Assembly: GCF_021533835.1 (NCBI RefSeq)
Contig: NZ_JAKFYQ010000001.1
Coordinates: 840,079-904,078, forward strand
DNA length: 64,000 bases
Direction of reading: 5' to 3'
Source: Synechococcus sp. Nb3U1
GTDB lineage: Bacteria > Cyanobacteriota > Cyanobacteriia > Thermostichales > Thermostichaceae
Program-made: the position numbers and the translations under genes
The notes under the pieces: generated by a model
Seen by the model: the letters and a program-made list of their open reading frames with translations, nothing else
What the model was told of the DNA's origin: nothing
Database searches by the model: none
Shown here: piece by piece, positions 45,576 through 53,686 of the stretch
Position numbering within the stretch: the stretch's first letter is position 1
Layout: each line of letters starts with the position of its first letter

Positions 45576-46253
45576 ATGGAATGGAATGCTCTTTCGGGTT
45601 CTTTGGGTTCATTGGTGGAGGGCAGTGCGGTGGTGGTCTCGGCCTTTTCAGGCATGATCGCAGCCCGACGCAAACGAATGGATTTTGTTGGCACCTTCAC
45701 CGTCGCGGCCATTACCGCTTTTGGGGGTGGCACCCTGCGGGATGTGCTGCTGGAACGCCGCCCCCTCTTTTGGGTCAGCCATCAGGAATATCTGATTCTG
45801 ATCTTTGGGTTGGCGCTGGTGTTTCTCTACCTACCTCAGCTTTTTCAGCCCTTGCACCCTTTGGCAGAAAAAACCTTTGACCTCATCGATGCGTTGGGGC
45901 TAGGACTGTTTAGCGTTGCCGGGTGTGCAGCAGCGCTAGAAGCCGGAATGCCGATCTTCATCGCCTCCCTGTTCGGGGTGATTACCGGGGTCTTCGGTGG
46001 CATTCTGCGGGATGTGATGATCAACCAAATTCCGATTGTGTTTCGGCAAACCAGTCTGTATGCCACCTGCTCGTTTGTGGGCAGCTGGGTGTATCTCCTG
46101 ACTTTGCCCATCGAGATCCCGTTTGCCGATTTGGGAGGGATCCTGGCAACGATCCTTCTCAGACTGGGATCCATTCACTACAATCTGACCCTGCCTCTGC
46201 CCCCGCATCTCAAGCCCGGTGTATCAGAACAGGAGGAGGAGCGCCTGGGGTAA
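45576..46253 (+). CDS. TRIC-type cation channel family protein (UPF0126/YadS)
   Basis: 225 residues with two repeated three-helix units. Each has a glycine hinge and an RDV motif: AITAFGGGTLRDVLLERRP and GVITGVFGGILRDVMINQIP. Bacterial TRIC homologues form trimeric cation channels. The gene follows the MFS transporter by 60 bases on the same strand and may be co-transcribed. The C-terminus after the last helix is short and polar. Confidence 0.9.
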   Translation: MEWNALSGSLGSLVEGSAVVVSAFSGMIAARRKRMDFVGTFTVAAITAFGGGTLRDVLLERRPLFWVSHQEYLILIFGLALVFLYLPQLFQPLHPLAEKTFDLIDALGLGLFSVAGCAAALEAGMPIFIASLFGVITGVFGGILRDVMINQIPIVFRQTSLYATCSFVGSWVYLLTLPIEIPFADLGGILATILLRLGSIHYNLTLPLPPHLKPGVSEQEEERLG

Positions 46254-46281
46254 AGGGTGCTCTTGGATGTTGAATGGCTGA

Positions 46282-46305
46282 AGGGTGCTTCACTTCCAAC
46301 ACCCT
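46282..46305. terminator. Possible bidirectional terminator hairpin
   Basis: AGGGTG (46282-46287) and CACCCT (46300-46305) pair with a 12-base loop between two convergent genes. AAATATATT follows in the plus direction, so termination is weak or partial. The right arm touches the stop codon of the minus-strand gene. Confidence 0.35.
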
Positions 46306-46984
46306 AAATATATTGGGTGGTATCTTCCCCTTCCTCAGCCAATAACGACAAGGCCCGAAAGCGCAGCCCTACCACCTGATCGTAGAGGGGGTTGAGTTTA
46401 CACATGGGGGGAATGTGCATGACTTTGTGGCCAAACACCACCACATCCCGCTCAAATGGGCACTGGGAGGGGATCATACGACACAAAAACCGTGCCACCT
46501 TTGGGTTGTGGACTTGGATCCCGTCCATCCAGTGGCGCAAGGGATCCAACGGATCGGTGTGGCTGGTATCGGCCTGGGTGGGGGTAAGGGTTTGGCGGGA
46601 TCCCGCTTCTGAGGTGGCAAGAGTGGTTTTCAACAGGTTGAGCTGGGGTAGCTCTAGCCCGAGGGCGGTGGCAAATTGGTGTAACAGCTGATCTTCCGAC
46701 TCGGAATACACCCCATCGGCAACGGCTGTCATCACCGCTGTTCGTAGGAAATCCTCTCGAAATTGCGACTGTAGCTGGGCTGCCAACGCCTCTGGTGAAA
46801 GGGGATCCAGCGTTTTGCCCTCCTCTTGCGGCCATTCCGAGCGGATTAAGTCTTCGATCAGGGCTTGCTCTTTGGGGTCATATTCTCCATCTGCCCAGGC
46901 GATGCTGAGCAATCCGCGCAGCCATACCTCAGCTTGTTCTGGCGAGCACTCTTGCTGAAGGGAGGGGGTGGAATGGGTCTGCAT
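46304..46984 (-). CDS. TerB-like protein with Mo-nitro_C domain
   Basis: 226 residues. The first 125 form a TerB/DjlA-type helical metal-binding-like domain (LLSIAWADGEYDPKEQALIEDL and VMTAVADGVYSESEDQLLHQF, each with an acidic loop). The C-terminal 75 match the 'Mo-dependent nitrogenase C-terminal' domain, with 'MDGIQVHNPKVARFLCRMIP', CPFERDV, HIPPMCKLNPLYD and GLRFRALSLLAEE. Despite the name, that domain occurs in many cyanobacteria without nitrogenase. The function is unknown. The convergent TRIC gene lies 50 bases away. Confidence 0.8.
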   Translation of the reverse strand: MQTHSTPSLQQECSPEQAEVWLRGLLSIAWADGEYDPKEQALIEDLIRSEWPQEEGKTLDPLSPEALAAQLQSQFREDFLRTAVMTAVADGVYSESEDQLLHQFATALGLELPQLNLLKTTLATSEAGSRQTLTPTQADTSHTDPLDPLRHWMDGIQVHNPKVARFLCRMIPSQCPFERDVVVFGHKVMHIPPMCKLNPLYDQVVGLRFRALSLLAEEGEDTTQYI

Positions 46985-47125
46985 GGAGGATCCCCATCAA
47001 GCCAACTTCACTGCCATTTTAGGGGGCTACGGTCAACCCCGACAGCCCAAGACAGGAAAAGTCTCAACTGGGGATCCCACTCCTAGGGCAAAAGCTGCGG
47101 GTCTTTGGGGATTGTAACGGGTTCC

Positions 47126-48241
47126 TCAGCGAATGTACTGGGCCAAAGCTCGCGAAGGATGCCCCACCCGCAATTTGCGCAGAGCATCCCGCTCGATCTG
47201 CCGAATCCGCTCCCGCGTCAGATTAAAGTGATCTCCCACTTCCCGCAGGGTTCTTGCCTGTTGCCCATCCAATCCATAGCGCAACTCCAAGACTTGCCGC
47301 TCGATGGGTTTTAGGGTTTGCATAGCAGAACGCACATCCTGCTGCATCGACTGCACGAGGATCCCTTGAATGGGTTGCTCCTGGCGCTCATCCTGCAACA
47401 GATCTCCAAGGCGGCTTTCCCCCTCCTGCCCGACGGGCACATCCAACGACAAGGGCAAAGCAGCAGCCTGCTGGATCATGCGCAATTTTTTGACCTTGAT
47501 GCCCAGAGCCTCCGCCAGTTCCACTTCAGTGGGTCGTCGCCCTTGGGATTTCATCAGTTCACGACTGGTGCGTTTGAGGAGACGCACTTTGTCCACCATA
47601 TGTACCGGCAAGCGAATTGTCCGGGCTTGGTTGGCAATGCAGCGGGTAATGCCCTGGCGAATCCACCAGTGAGCGTAGGTGCTGAAGCGAAAGCCCCGCT
47701 CGGCATTAAACTTCTCGGTGGCCCGAATCAACCCTACGTTGCCCTCCTGGATCAGATCCAAAAAGGGCACCCCCCGATTGAGATATTTTTTGGCAACACT
47801 GACCACCAGGCGGAGGTTGGCATTGATCAGCTTGCGTTGGGCCCGTTCCCCCTGCCGAAGGCGGGAGCGTAAGGTGGGTACCGAAATCTGCAGTACCCCT
47901 GCCAGCTCGGCTTCACTGGGATCCTCGCCCTTCTGTTCTTGCCATTCCTGTCGGGCTTGATCGATGCGGAGCTTTTGCTGAATTTTCCGTGACAGCTCAA
48001 TTTCTTCAGTGTGATCGATGCGGGGTACACGACCAATCTCATTGAGATAGTGATCGACAGCATCTTCGTTTAGCCGGGATCCGTTGGCGCTGGGCTCTAG
48101 ATCAGCCTCCACGGGGATCCCTTGCCCATCTGGAGTCGCTGCGGAGTCAGACCAGAAATCGTCAAGTTCCTGAGAGGAAGAGGCGGACACTTGAGGATGA
48201 GGACGCGAAAAAGCCACAGTCAGGGGAGGAGAGAACTTCAC
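47126..48241 (-). CDS. Group 2 RNA polymerase sigma factor (SigB/SigC/SigD/SigE type)
   Basis: 371 residues. An alternative sigma-70 factor close to RpoD: region 1.2 (DAVDHYLNEIGRVPRIDHTEEI), region 2 (NLRLVVSVAKKYLNRGVPFLDLIQEGNVGLIRATEKFN), FSTYAHWWIRQGITRCIANQ, and region 4 (IERQVLELRYGL ... TRERIRQIERDALRKLR). Group 2 factors handle stress, nutrient and dark responses in cyanobacteria; the subgroup cannot be set here. The start is a GTG at 48241 without a strong Shine-Dalgarno. Confidence 0.93.
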   Translation of the reverse strand: MKFSPPLTVAFSRPHPQVSASSSQELDDFWSDSAATPDGQGIPVEADLEPSANGSRLNEDAVDHYLNEIGRVPRIDHTEEIELSRKIQQKLRIDQARQEWQEQKGEDPSEAELAGVLQISVPTLRSRLRQGERAQRKLINANLRLVVSVAKKYLNRGVPFLDLIQEGNVGLIRATEKFNAERGFRFSTYAHWWIRQGITRCIANQARTIRLPVHMVDKVRLLKRTSRELMKSQGRRPTEVELAEALGIKVKKLRMIQQAAALPLSLDVPVGQEGESRLGDLLQDERQEQPIQGILVQSMQQDVRSAMQTLKPIERQVLELRYGLDGQQARTLREVGDHFNLTRERIRQIERDALRKLRVGHPSRALAQYIR

Positions 48242-48579
48242 CTACCAGTCTAGGAAAGTTTCTTCTGCTGCCGCGAGCGAAAATCGATCATGCCCTTTTT
48301 TTGCCCAGGGATTTCTTGGAAACAGACAGAGCCTCAAGCGGGATCCAATTCTAGAAGTGGCTATCAGAAGTTGGTTATCTCCGAAAAAACCGGTAAGCGA
48401 TTTTCGATCAAGCCTTGTTGTAGGATTGTATTTAGGCAAGCAAATACCACACCACAACCTCAGAGCGATTCATATGCATCTGGGGCAGAAGTCTTTGCCA
48501 GCCCAAGCTATCATGCAAAGCTTGGCAGGTCGTTGGCCCTCTCAGCTTAGCTAAAGAATCTTTACAATCCTTCGCTCCC

Positions 48580-48840
48580 ATGGAGTTCAACCCCGACCAG
48601 AACTCTCCCTCGGCCAATTTGATTGGGGAACGGGTGCGCTGGGTGCGTGAGCGGCTGCAACTCACCCAAGATCAGCTGGCGGGTCGCTTGGCTAAGTACG
48701 GAGTGCAGTTGGACTACGTCAAGATCGGCCAGGTGGAAAAGGGGAAACGGCGGGTGATCGATAAAGAATTGGTGGCCTTTGCCAAAGCACTGGGGGTCTC
48801 CGTGACCTGGCTCCTCAGTGGGGATGAATCCCATCTGTAA
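48580..48840 (+). CDS. XRE-family helix-turn-helix protein
   Basis: 86 residues, a single Cro/CI-type HTH: LIGERVRWVRERLQLTQDQLAGRLAKYG with the turn at TQDQLA, then IGQVEKGKRRVIDKELVAFAKAL and a C-terminal WLLSGDE, as in short DNA-binding regulators. It is divergent from the group 2 sigma-factor gene, with 340 bases between, so it might regulate it; no operator was seen. The ATG at 48580 gives the full domain. Confidence 0.85.
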   Translation: MEFNPDQNSPSANLIGERVRWVRERLQLTQDQLAGRLAKYGVQLDYVKIGQVEKGKRRVIDKELVAFAKALGVSVTWLLSGDESHL

Positions 48841-49162
48841 TGGGTCTCAGAGGGAGAACCCAGGGAAGATCTCCTTAGAACAGCCGGGATCCTTGGCGAA
48901 AACACGTAAATATTTTGAATTTTTTGGATACACTAGTTGCTAATTTCCGTATTTATACTGTAAGCTTGGCCTATCTCAAGCTTGGTTTTAGCTTTTCTCG
49001 AGCTTGCTCCACCGCAGACCTTTGGGGCAGATACCTTTGATCTCCCGCGACTACGGAATTTTCTCAAAAGCGATCCCGATCACCGACTTCTTCATCTAAG
49101 CTTGATACTGTCGATTTTCTGTCAAGGCCACTGCACCCCAACCGCCTCTGCGAGGTTTATCG
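48841..49162. other. Intergenic region after the XRE gene
   Basis: 322 bases without a gene. A stem TGGGT/ACCCA lies just after the XRE stop, without T-run. TATACT near 48954-48959 may be a -10 box for the next gene. AAGCTTGG occurs at 48962-48969 and 48978-48985, with further AGCTTG copies near 49000 and 49100, a short direct-repeat set of unknown meaning. GAGG precedes the ATG at 49163. Confidence 0.4.
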
Positions 49163-49525
49163 ATGTTCTCCTTCTTCAAGTCCAACGACTCCAATAATCG
49201 ACAAACTGGATCCCACCGCACTCCCGCCTCCAGTAAAACCACCGGTACGCAGCGGATCCCGAATTACAACCGCATGTCTGCCCCTCATGAGGTGCTCAAG
49301 CAGGAAAAGCAGCTTAAGCGGGAACAGGAGTTTACCGAAATGGAGCGCTCCATCAACCGCATCCACTACTTTTTCCAAAAGGCGGATATGCCGCTGGAGA
49401 TGCGGCAGGTGATGACCTACCGCAAGCTGATGGAGCTAGATTATTTCACCCCGCAAGCGGCCAAAGAGCTGATCCGCCAGTGGCAACAGCAAGAAGAGCA
49501 AGACCAAGAACGCCGTCGGGCTTGA
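49163..49525 (+). CDS. Hypothetical protein with charged helical C-terminus
   Basis: 120 residues. A polar, probably unfolded head (residues 1-40, rich in Ser, Thr, Asn and Arg) is followed by helices with 'QEFTEMERSINRIHYFFQKA' and 'MRQVMTYRKLMELDYFTPQ', and a Gln/Glu-rich tail. I do not recognise the family. The conserved-looking 'DMPLEMRQVMTYRKLMELD' and a GAGG Shine-Dalgarno suggest a true gene. It is convergent with the PLD/HhH gene. Confidence 0.6.
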   Translation: MFSFFKSNDSNNRQTGSHRTPASSKTTGTQRIPNYNRMSAPHEVLKQEKQLKREQEFTEMERSINRIHYFFQKADMPLEMRQVMTYRKLMELDYFTPQAAKELIRQWQQQEEQDQERRRA

Positions 49526-49718
49526 TCGAGGGAGTTGCTCCTCGCTGTGGCATTTTGTGGCCCCTAAGGTGCGGGAGGTTACTGAGATTTAGTCCTTCGC
49601 TTTGTAGCTAGCGTTAGCGGGATGGGCGTTAGGAATACGACCCGACGGCTCCCTCCCCGAGTTCAGCCAAGCTGTTTTGAGCGCATTTCCTCGGATCCCA
49701 GTCTTTTCGAGACAAGAA

Positions 49719-51488
49719 CTACCAGCTCACCTGCTCCCGCAACTGTTCTAGACGAGCCGGGCCAATGCCATTCACCCGCTGCAGATCCTCCAAAGAAGAA
49801 AAGGGACGGGCCTCGATGATGCGCTGAGCAATCGCCGGGCCAATGCCGGGCAACTGTTCCAATTCCGCGGCTGTGGCCGTATTGATGTTGATACGTGCGG
49901 ATCCTGCCGGTTGAGCGGCGGGGGTGATGGCCACCGGGGGGGCAGTCGGTTGTGGCTCTGGAATCCCCTCCACTTCTAGCTCCAGATCCGGCTCCGGCAA
50001 AGCAGCTGTGGCGGGTACAGGGTTGGGGCAGAGGCGGGATCCCTCTTCGGCCCGTTGTTGTAGGCGGCGGCTAGGGCCAAAGCGGGCATCAGTGATCAGT
50101 CGGTCGAACTCGCGCACAAAGTGATCTACCACCTGGCTGTTGCGGATGATCAACAGGTTCTCGTCATTGGTGTGGTTGGCCGCCACCGACCAATTGTGGG
50201 ATCCCGTGATCACCGTGGCGCTAGGAGTACCAGGGTCGATAATGCCGAACTTGTGGTGTAGTTTATCGGTACGGGCCAGATTGGGCACCCCTACCAACTG
50301 AGCGGGCATCGTCCAGGGCAAACGCACCGGATCCACCGTGCAGTTTTCCCCAGGCAGCAGCAGCCCCCACATTTCTAGGGTGCGGCTGTAATCCCGAAAG
50401 GCAAAACCAGGGTCGAACACGCCGCGAATTTCCACATTGCGCTCCCGGCGCAGTTGCTTCATCTGGTTGGCAATGCCTTGATCGGTGAAGACAAACAGGG
50501 CCAGATCCACCTGTTGCTGCGCTTGGGCTAAAGTGGCGGCGATGATGCCGTTGGAGGTGGCTTCGTAGGGTAGAGAACGGCTGCTGGGGGAAAAATGCAC
50601 CCCCACGATCGCATCGGCAATAAAGACGGTTTCTAGCGGTCGTCTGGGCTTTTGCACTCCGAACAGGCTGTCGGGCAAACCGCCGGGGCCATCCCCCCAC
50701 AAGACGTTGAATTCATCGGTGTAGATGCGGGCTAGCTCGGGACTGTCCAGGAGCACCATGTGGTTGGCATTGCCAACACTGCCGGGAGAATCAAAATCGC
50801 CGTGGATATCAGAAAGGGTGAAATTGGCGGATCCCATCAACACTTTTTGCCCGTCAATGACAACAAACTTGTGGTGCATCAGACCACTCCCCTTAGAGCC
50901 GTCGGCGGTGTCATCCAGCCAGGGCACGTTGCCCCGATCCAACACCGCATACACATCCCGTGTGGCGATCTCCTCTTGCGAAAATTGCCCATCCCGGTTC
51001 ACATCTACCAGGTTGCGATACTCCTCAAATTTGCCTCGGCTGCGCTCATCTAGCGCCTGGACTTGGCTAGGGGTGAGCTCATGCCAGGCCCGCACGTAGG
51101 AGTTTTCAGTAATAAAACGCACAGGGATCCCGGCCTGGCGACGTTCCACCAAAGCTTGGGCGATCAGGGGCAGGTTCAATTCTTGGACGGCAATATCGAC
51201 GGAGTTTTGGGCCGAGCGAATCTGCGACACGATCAGGTCTTCCAGGTTGTAGCCGTAGCGATAGATCTGTCGATAGGGATCCCGGTAAGTGCTTTCGCGG
51301 CTTTGGTTAAACTCCACTCGAATGCGCGGATGTTGGGGCAGGGCGGCAAGGGTGGGCAGATCTGGATCCCGTTCGTAGGGTCTAGGCCTAGGGCCGACCC
51401 AGTAGCCAATCACCACCAAGACAAGAAGCAATGCTACCCAGGGCAACCAACGGCGAATTTGCCGTAACCAGGAAGGGATCCCGTTCAT
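49719..51488 (-). CDS. Membrane-anchored phospholipase D-family nuclease with ComEA-type HhH
   Basis: 589 residues. N-terminal membrane helix (about 14-30, LPWVALLLVLVVIGYWVG), then two PLD domains with HxKx4D motifs: MHHKFVVIDGQ (His205, Lys207, Asp212) with GSANFT, and LHHKFGIIDPG with GSHNWS. A canonical EF-hand loop, DVNRDGQFSQEE (162-173), lies inside the first domain. After a Pro-rich linker the C-terminus is a ComEA helix-hairpin-helix module (NINTATAAELEQLPGIGPAIAQ). The parts suggest a calcium-responsive, outward-facing DNA-binding nuclease. ATG 51488 has AGGTGG upstream; an earlier frame start at 51608 adds no domain. Confidence 0.85.
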   Translation of the reverse strand: MNGIPSWLRQIRRWLPWVALLLVLVVIGYWVGPRPRPYERDPDLPTLAALPQHPRIRVEFNQSRESTYRDPYRQIYRYGYNLEDLIVSQIRSAQNSVDIAVQELNLPLIAQALVERRQAGIPVRFITENSYVRAWHELTPSQVQALDERSRGKFEEYRNLVDVNRDGQFSQEEIATRDVYAVLDRGNVPWLDDTADGSKGSGLMHHKFVVIDGQKVLMGSANFTLSDIHGDFDSPGSVGNANHMVLLDSPELARIYTDEFNVLWGDGPGGLPDSLFGVQKPRRPLETVFIADAIVGVHFSPSSRSLPYEATSNGIIAATLAQAQQQVDLALFVFTDQGIANQMKQLRRERNVEIRGVFDPGFAFRDYSRTLEMWGLLLPGENCTVDPVRLPWTMPAQLVGVPNLARTDKLHHKFGIIDPGTPSATVITGSHNWSVAANHTNDENLLIIRNSQVVDHFVREFDRLITDARFGPSRRLQQRAEEGSRLCPNPVPATAALPEPDLELEVEGIPEPQPTAPPVAITPAAQPAGSARININTATAAELEQLPGIGPAIAQRIIEARPFSSLEDLQRVNGIGPARLEQLREQVSW

Positions 51489-51657
51489 CGTTCCACCTGC
51501 CAAGCCTGTCACACCAACACCATATCGCCTCAAAGCAGAGCTTTCGAGTAGCCGGTGTTGCGGCAACAGTACCCCGAGAATTCCCTTCTCCCCCTTTGTA
51601 ATTCCCAAGCTTGCTTTTTAAAATTGGGGCGAACATTTCAATTGATTAAATTTAATC

Positions 51658-52209
51658 ATGATTCGTAAATTTTCTCTGGCTGGGTTGGCCATCCTCGCCG
51701 CTGCGCTGCTGGCTGCCTGCGGAAGTTCTAGTGGCGACACGGCGGTGTCTCCTCCTTCCCCTCCGCCCACCGTATCTCCCAGCCCTACTCCTGCTCCGTC
51801 AGATATTGTTACGATTGCTGCCGGTAATCCCGACTTCAGCACTTTGGTCACCGCCTTGCAGGCCGCAGATTTGGTTGGGGCACTCCAAGCAGAAGGCCCC
51901 TTCACGGTCTTTGCCCCCACCAACGATGCTTTTGCTGCTTTGCCCGAAGGAACTGTAGAGAGTCTGCTCCTGCCAGAAAATCAGGCTGAATTGGTACGCA
52001 TTCTCACCTATCACGTTGTGCCTGCTGCCGCCCCATCCAGCGCGCTCAGCTCTGGCCAGCAGGTGACCACCTTAGAGGGATCCCCTGTGACTGTCACCAT
52101 TGAAAATGGCGTGATCAAAATCAACGACGCGACGGTAATCACCCCCGATATCGAGGCGGCCAATGGCATTATCCACGTCATTGATGCGGTGCTGATTCCA
52201 CCCCAGTAG
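51658..52209 (+). CDS. Fasciclin-domain lipoprotein
   Basis: 183 residues. Lipoprotein signal with lipobox LLAAC (Cys21), a Ser/Pro-rich linker (about 22-48), then one FAS1 domain: DFSTLVTALQAADLVGAL, EGPFTVFAPTNDAFAAL, 'LVRILTYHVVPAAAPSSAL' and a C-terminal NGIIHVIDAVLIPPQ. FAS1 domains mediate adhesion at the cell surface. It starts 169 bases from the PLD/HhH gene on the opposite strand. Confidence 0.93.
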   Translation: MIRKFSLAGLAILAAALLAACGSSSGDTAVSPPSPPPTVSPSPTPAPSDIVTIAAGNPDFSTLVTALQAADLVGALQAEGPFTVFAPTNDAFAALPEGTVESLLLPENQAELVRILTYHVVPAAAPSSALSSGQQVTTLEGSPVTVTIENGVIKINDATVITPDIEAANGIIHVIDAVLIPPQ

Positions 52210-52306
52210 GGGCATAGCGCATCATAAGATTTATAAGATTCTGTAGATCAGATCTATCAAATCTAGTAGGTCTAGTAGATCCAGCGGTTTTGGGGAGGAA
52301 CCCATC
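52210..52306 (+). repeat. AT-rich spacer with short TCTAGTAG repeats
   Basis: 97 bases with GATTTATAAGATT and the near-tandem TCTAGTAGG/TCTAGTAGA at about 52262-52280, plus AGATCAGATCT. It separates the fasciclin gene from the small membrane-protein gene and probably holds the promoter of the latter. Confidence 0.35.
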
Positions 52307-52528
52307 ATGGAACGGCCCAAATGGGTAGCGGTTGTCACAGGGATCCTGGCGATTGCGCTGGGGGTGGGCTATCTGCTGTTGGTACAGCTCCTGGATTATC
52401 GCGGGGGTGAATTTCTGCCCGCGCCGCTGGATCCGCTTGCCGTTATGAGAGGGGGATTCAGGCTCTCGGAGAGTTTGATTCCCTCTGGCTGGCAAGGATC
52501 CTTCAAACTCCACGGCTTTCTGAGTTGA
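52307..52528 (+). CDS. Small conserved cyanobacterial membrane protein
   Basis: 73 residues. One membrane helix (about 6-27, WVAVVTGILAIALGVGYLLLV) is followed by LLDYRGGEFLPAPLDP and a short polar tail. The RPKWVAVV start and the D-x-R-G-E-x-LPAP block recall a small cyanobacteria-only protein. GGAGGAA lies upstream of the ATG. It precedes menA by 66 bases on the same strand and may be co-transcribed. Function unknown. Confidence 0.65.
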   Translation: MERPKWVAVVTGILAIALGVGYLLLVQLLDYRGGEFLPAPLDPLAVMRGGFRLSESLIPSGWQGSFKLHGFLS

Positions 52529-52594
52529 AGCACTCTACTGTATAGAACAGGTAGAGATTTGCTCATACAGCCAGAACCGCCAAGGAGAACTCGC

Positions 52595-53536
52595 ATGGAT
52601 CTCGGTGCTAGCCCAGTGCAACCTTCCGAACAGGCTTCCTGGAGCGGCCCCTCGCGCAAACAACTGTGGATAGCCGCCATCAAGCCTCCCATGTACAGTG
52701 TGGCGATCATGCCGATTTGGGTGGGATCCGCCATTGCCTATGCTCAGGTGGGGGCGATGGATTGGCGGGTTTTGGCGGTATTTTTGGGGGCTGCCATCTG
52801 CATTTTGGCCTGGATCAACATCAGCAATGATGTCTTCGATGCACAAACGGGTATCGACAAAAACAAGCATCACTCGCTGGTGAATCTGACGGGTAAGCCG
52901 GAGCAGGTGTTTTGGGTGGGCAACGCTTTCTTAGCCCTCGGCCTACTGGGAATCCTATGGCTGAGCTGGCGGCAATCGGATCCGACGGTGCTGGTGCTGG
53001 TGTTGATCGCCTGTGGGCTGGGGTATGCCTACCAAGGGCCACCCTTGCGTCTGGGCTATCAGGGCATTGGGGAGATCCTCTGCTTTTTCAGCTTTGGACC
53101 ATTGGCGGTTCTGGCCGCCCACTACAGCCAAATTCAAACCTGGTCGCTGACGGGGCTAGCGGCTTCTTTGGTGGTGGGGATGGTCACCAGTTTGATCTTG
53201 TTTTGTTCCCATTTTCATCAGGTTCAGGATGATCTGGCCTCCGGCAAGCGCTCGCCGGTGGTGCGGCTGGGGACCCTGCGCTCGGCTCGCCTTATCCCCT
53301 GGATCTGTGGCAGCATTTTTGGGTTGACGGCGATCTTTGTGGGTTTGGGGATATTTCCGGTTTGGACGTTGCTCAGCTTGGCGGGGATCCCCTTTGCGGT
53401 GCAGCTGTCGCGGTTGTTGGGTACCTATCATGACCAGCCGCAGCGAATTAGCCAATCGAAGTTCATCGCTGTCGCTCTGCACTTTTGGGTGGGGCTATTT
53501 CTGGGGTTGGGGTTTATGCTGAGTCGCCTTGGCTGA
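52595..53536 (+). CDS. menA: 1,4-dihydroxy-2-naphthoate phytyltransferase
   Basis: Prenylates 1,4-dihydroxy-2-naphthoate in phylloquinone/menaquinone synthesis at the membrane; 313 residues of the UbiA superfamily with eight or nine helices. The two Mg-diphosphate motifs are ISNDVFDAQTGIDKNKH and FHQVQDDLASGKRS. The protein starts with a polar 20-residue head and then LWIAAIKPPMYSVAIMP, as in cyanobacterial MenA. AAGGAG before the ATG at 52595 sets the start. Phylloquinone serves photosystem I, or menaquinone-4 in some members. Confidence 0.93.
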   Translation: MDLGASPVQPSEQASWSGPSRKQLWIAAIKPPMYSVAIMPIWVGSAIAYAQVGAMDWRVLAVFLGAAICILAWINISNDVFDAQTGIDKNKHHSLVNLTGKPEQVFWVGNAFLALGLLGILWLSWRQSDPTVLVLVLIACGLGYAYQGPPLRLGYQGIGEILCFFSFGPLAVLAAHYSQIQTWSLTGLAASLVVGMVTSLILFCSHFHQVQDDLASGKRSPVVRLGTLRSARLIPWICGSIFGLTAIFVGLGIFPVWTLLSLAGIPFAVQLSRLLGTYHDQPQRISQSKFIAVALHFWVGLFLGLGFMLSRLG

Positions 53537-53686
53537 GTCGCCGGTTCGAGCCCAAGCCGACAGGTGTGCGGGGGATCCCCCGGATGCTACTGGGAAATTT
53601 AAGATAAGCTACAGCCTAGTGTGCCGGAGCGGGGTATCGGCTCCAGCGCAGGTTAGGGGTTGAGGTGAGAGAGCAGCGAGAACAGC

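Noticed and set aside
53545-53575. GGTTCGAG, like a tRNA T-loop
   Set aside because: The flanking arms do not pair and the part just upstream is the C-terminus of menA.
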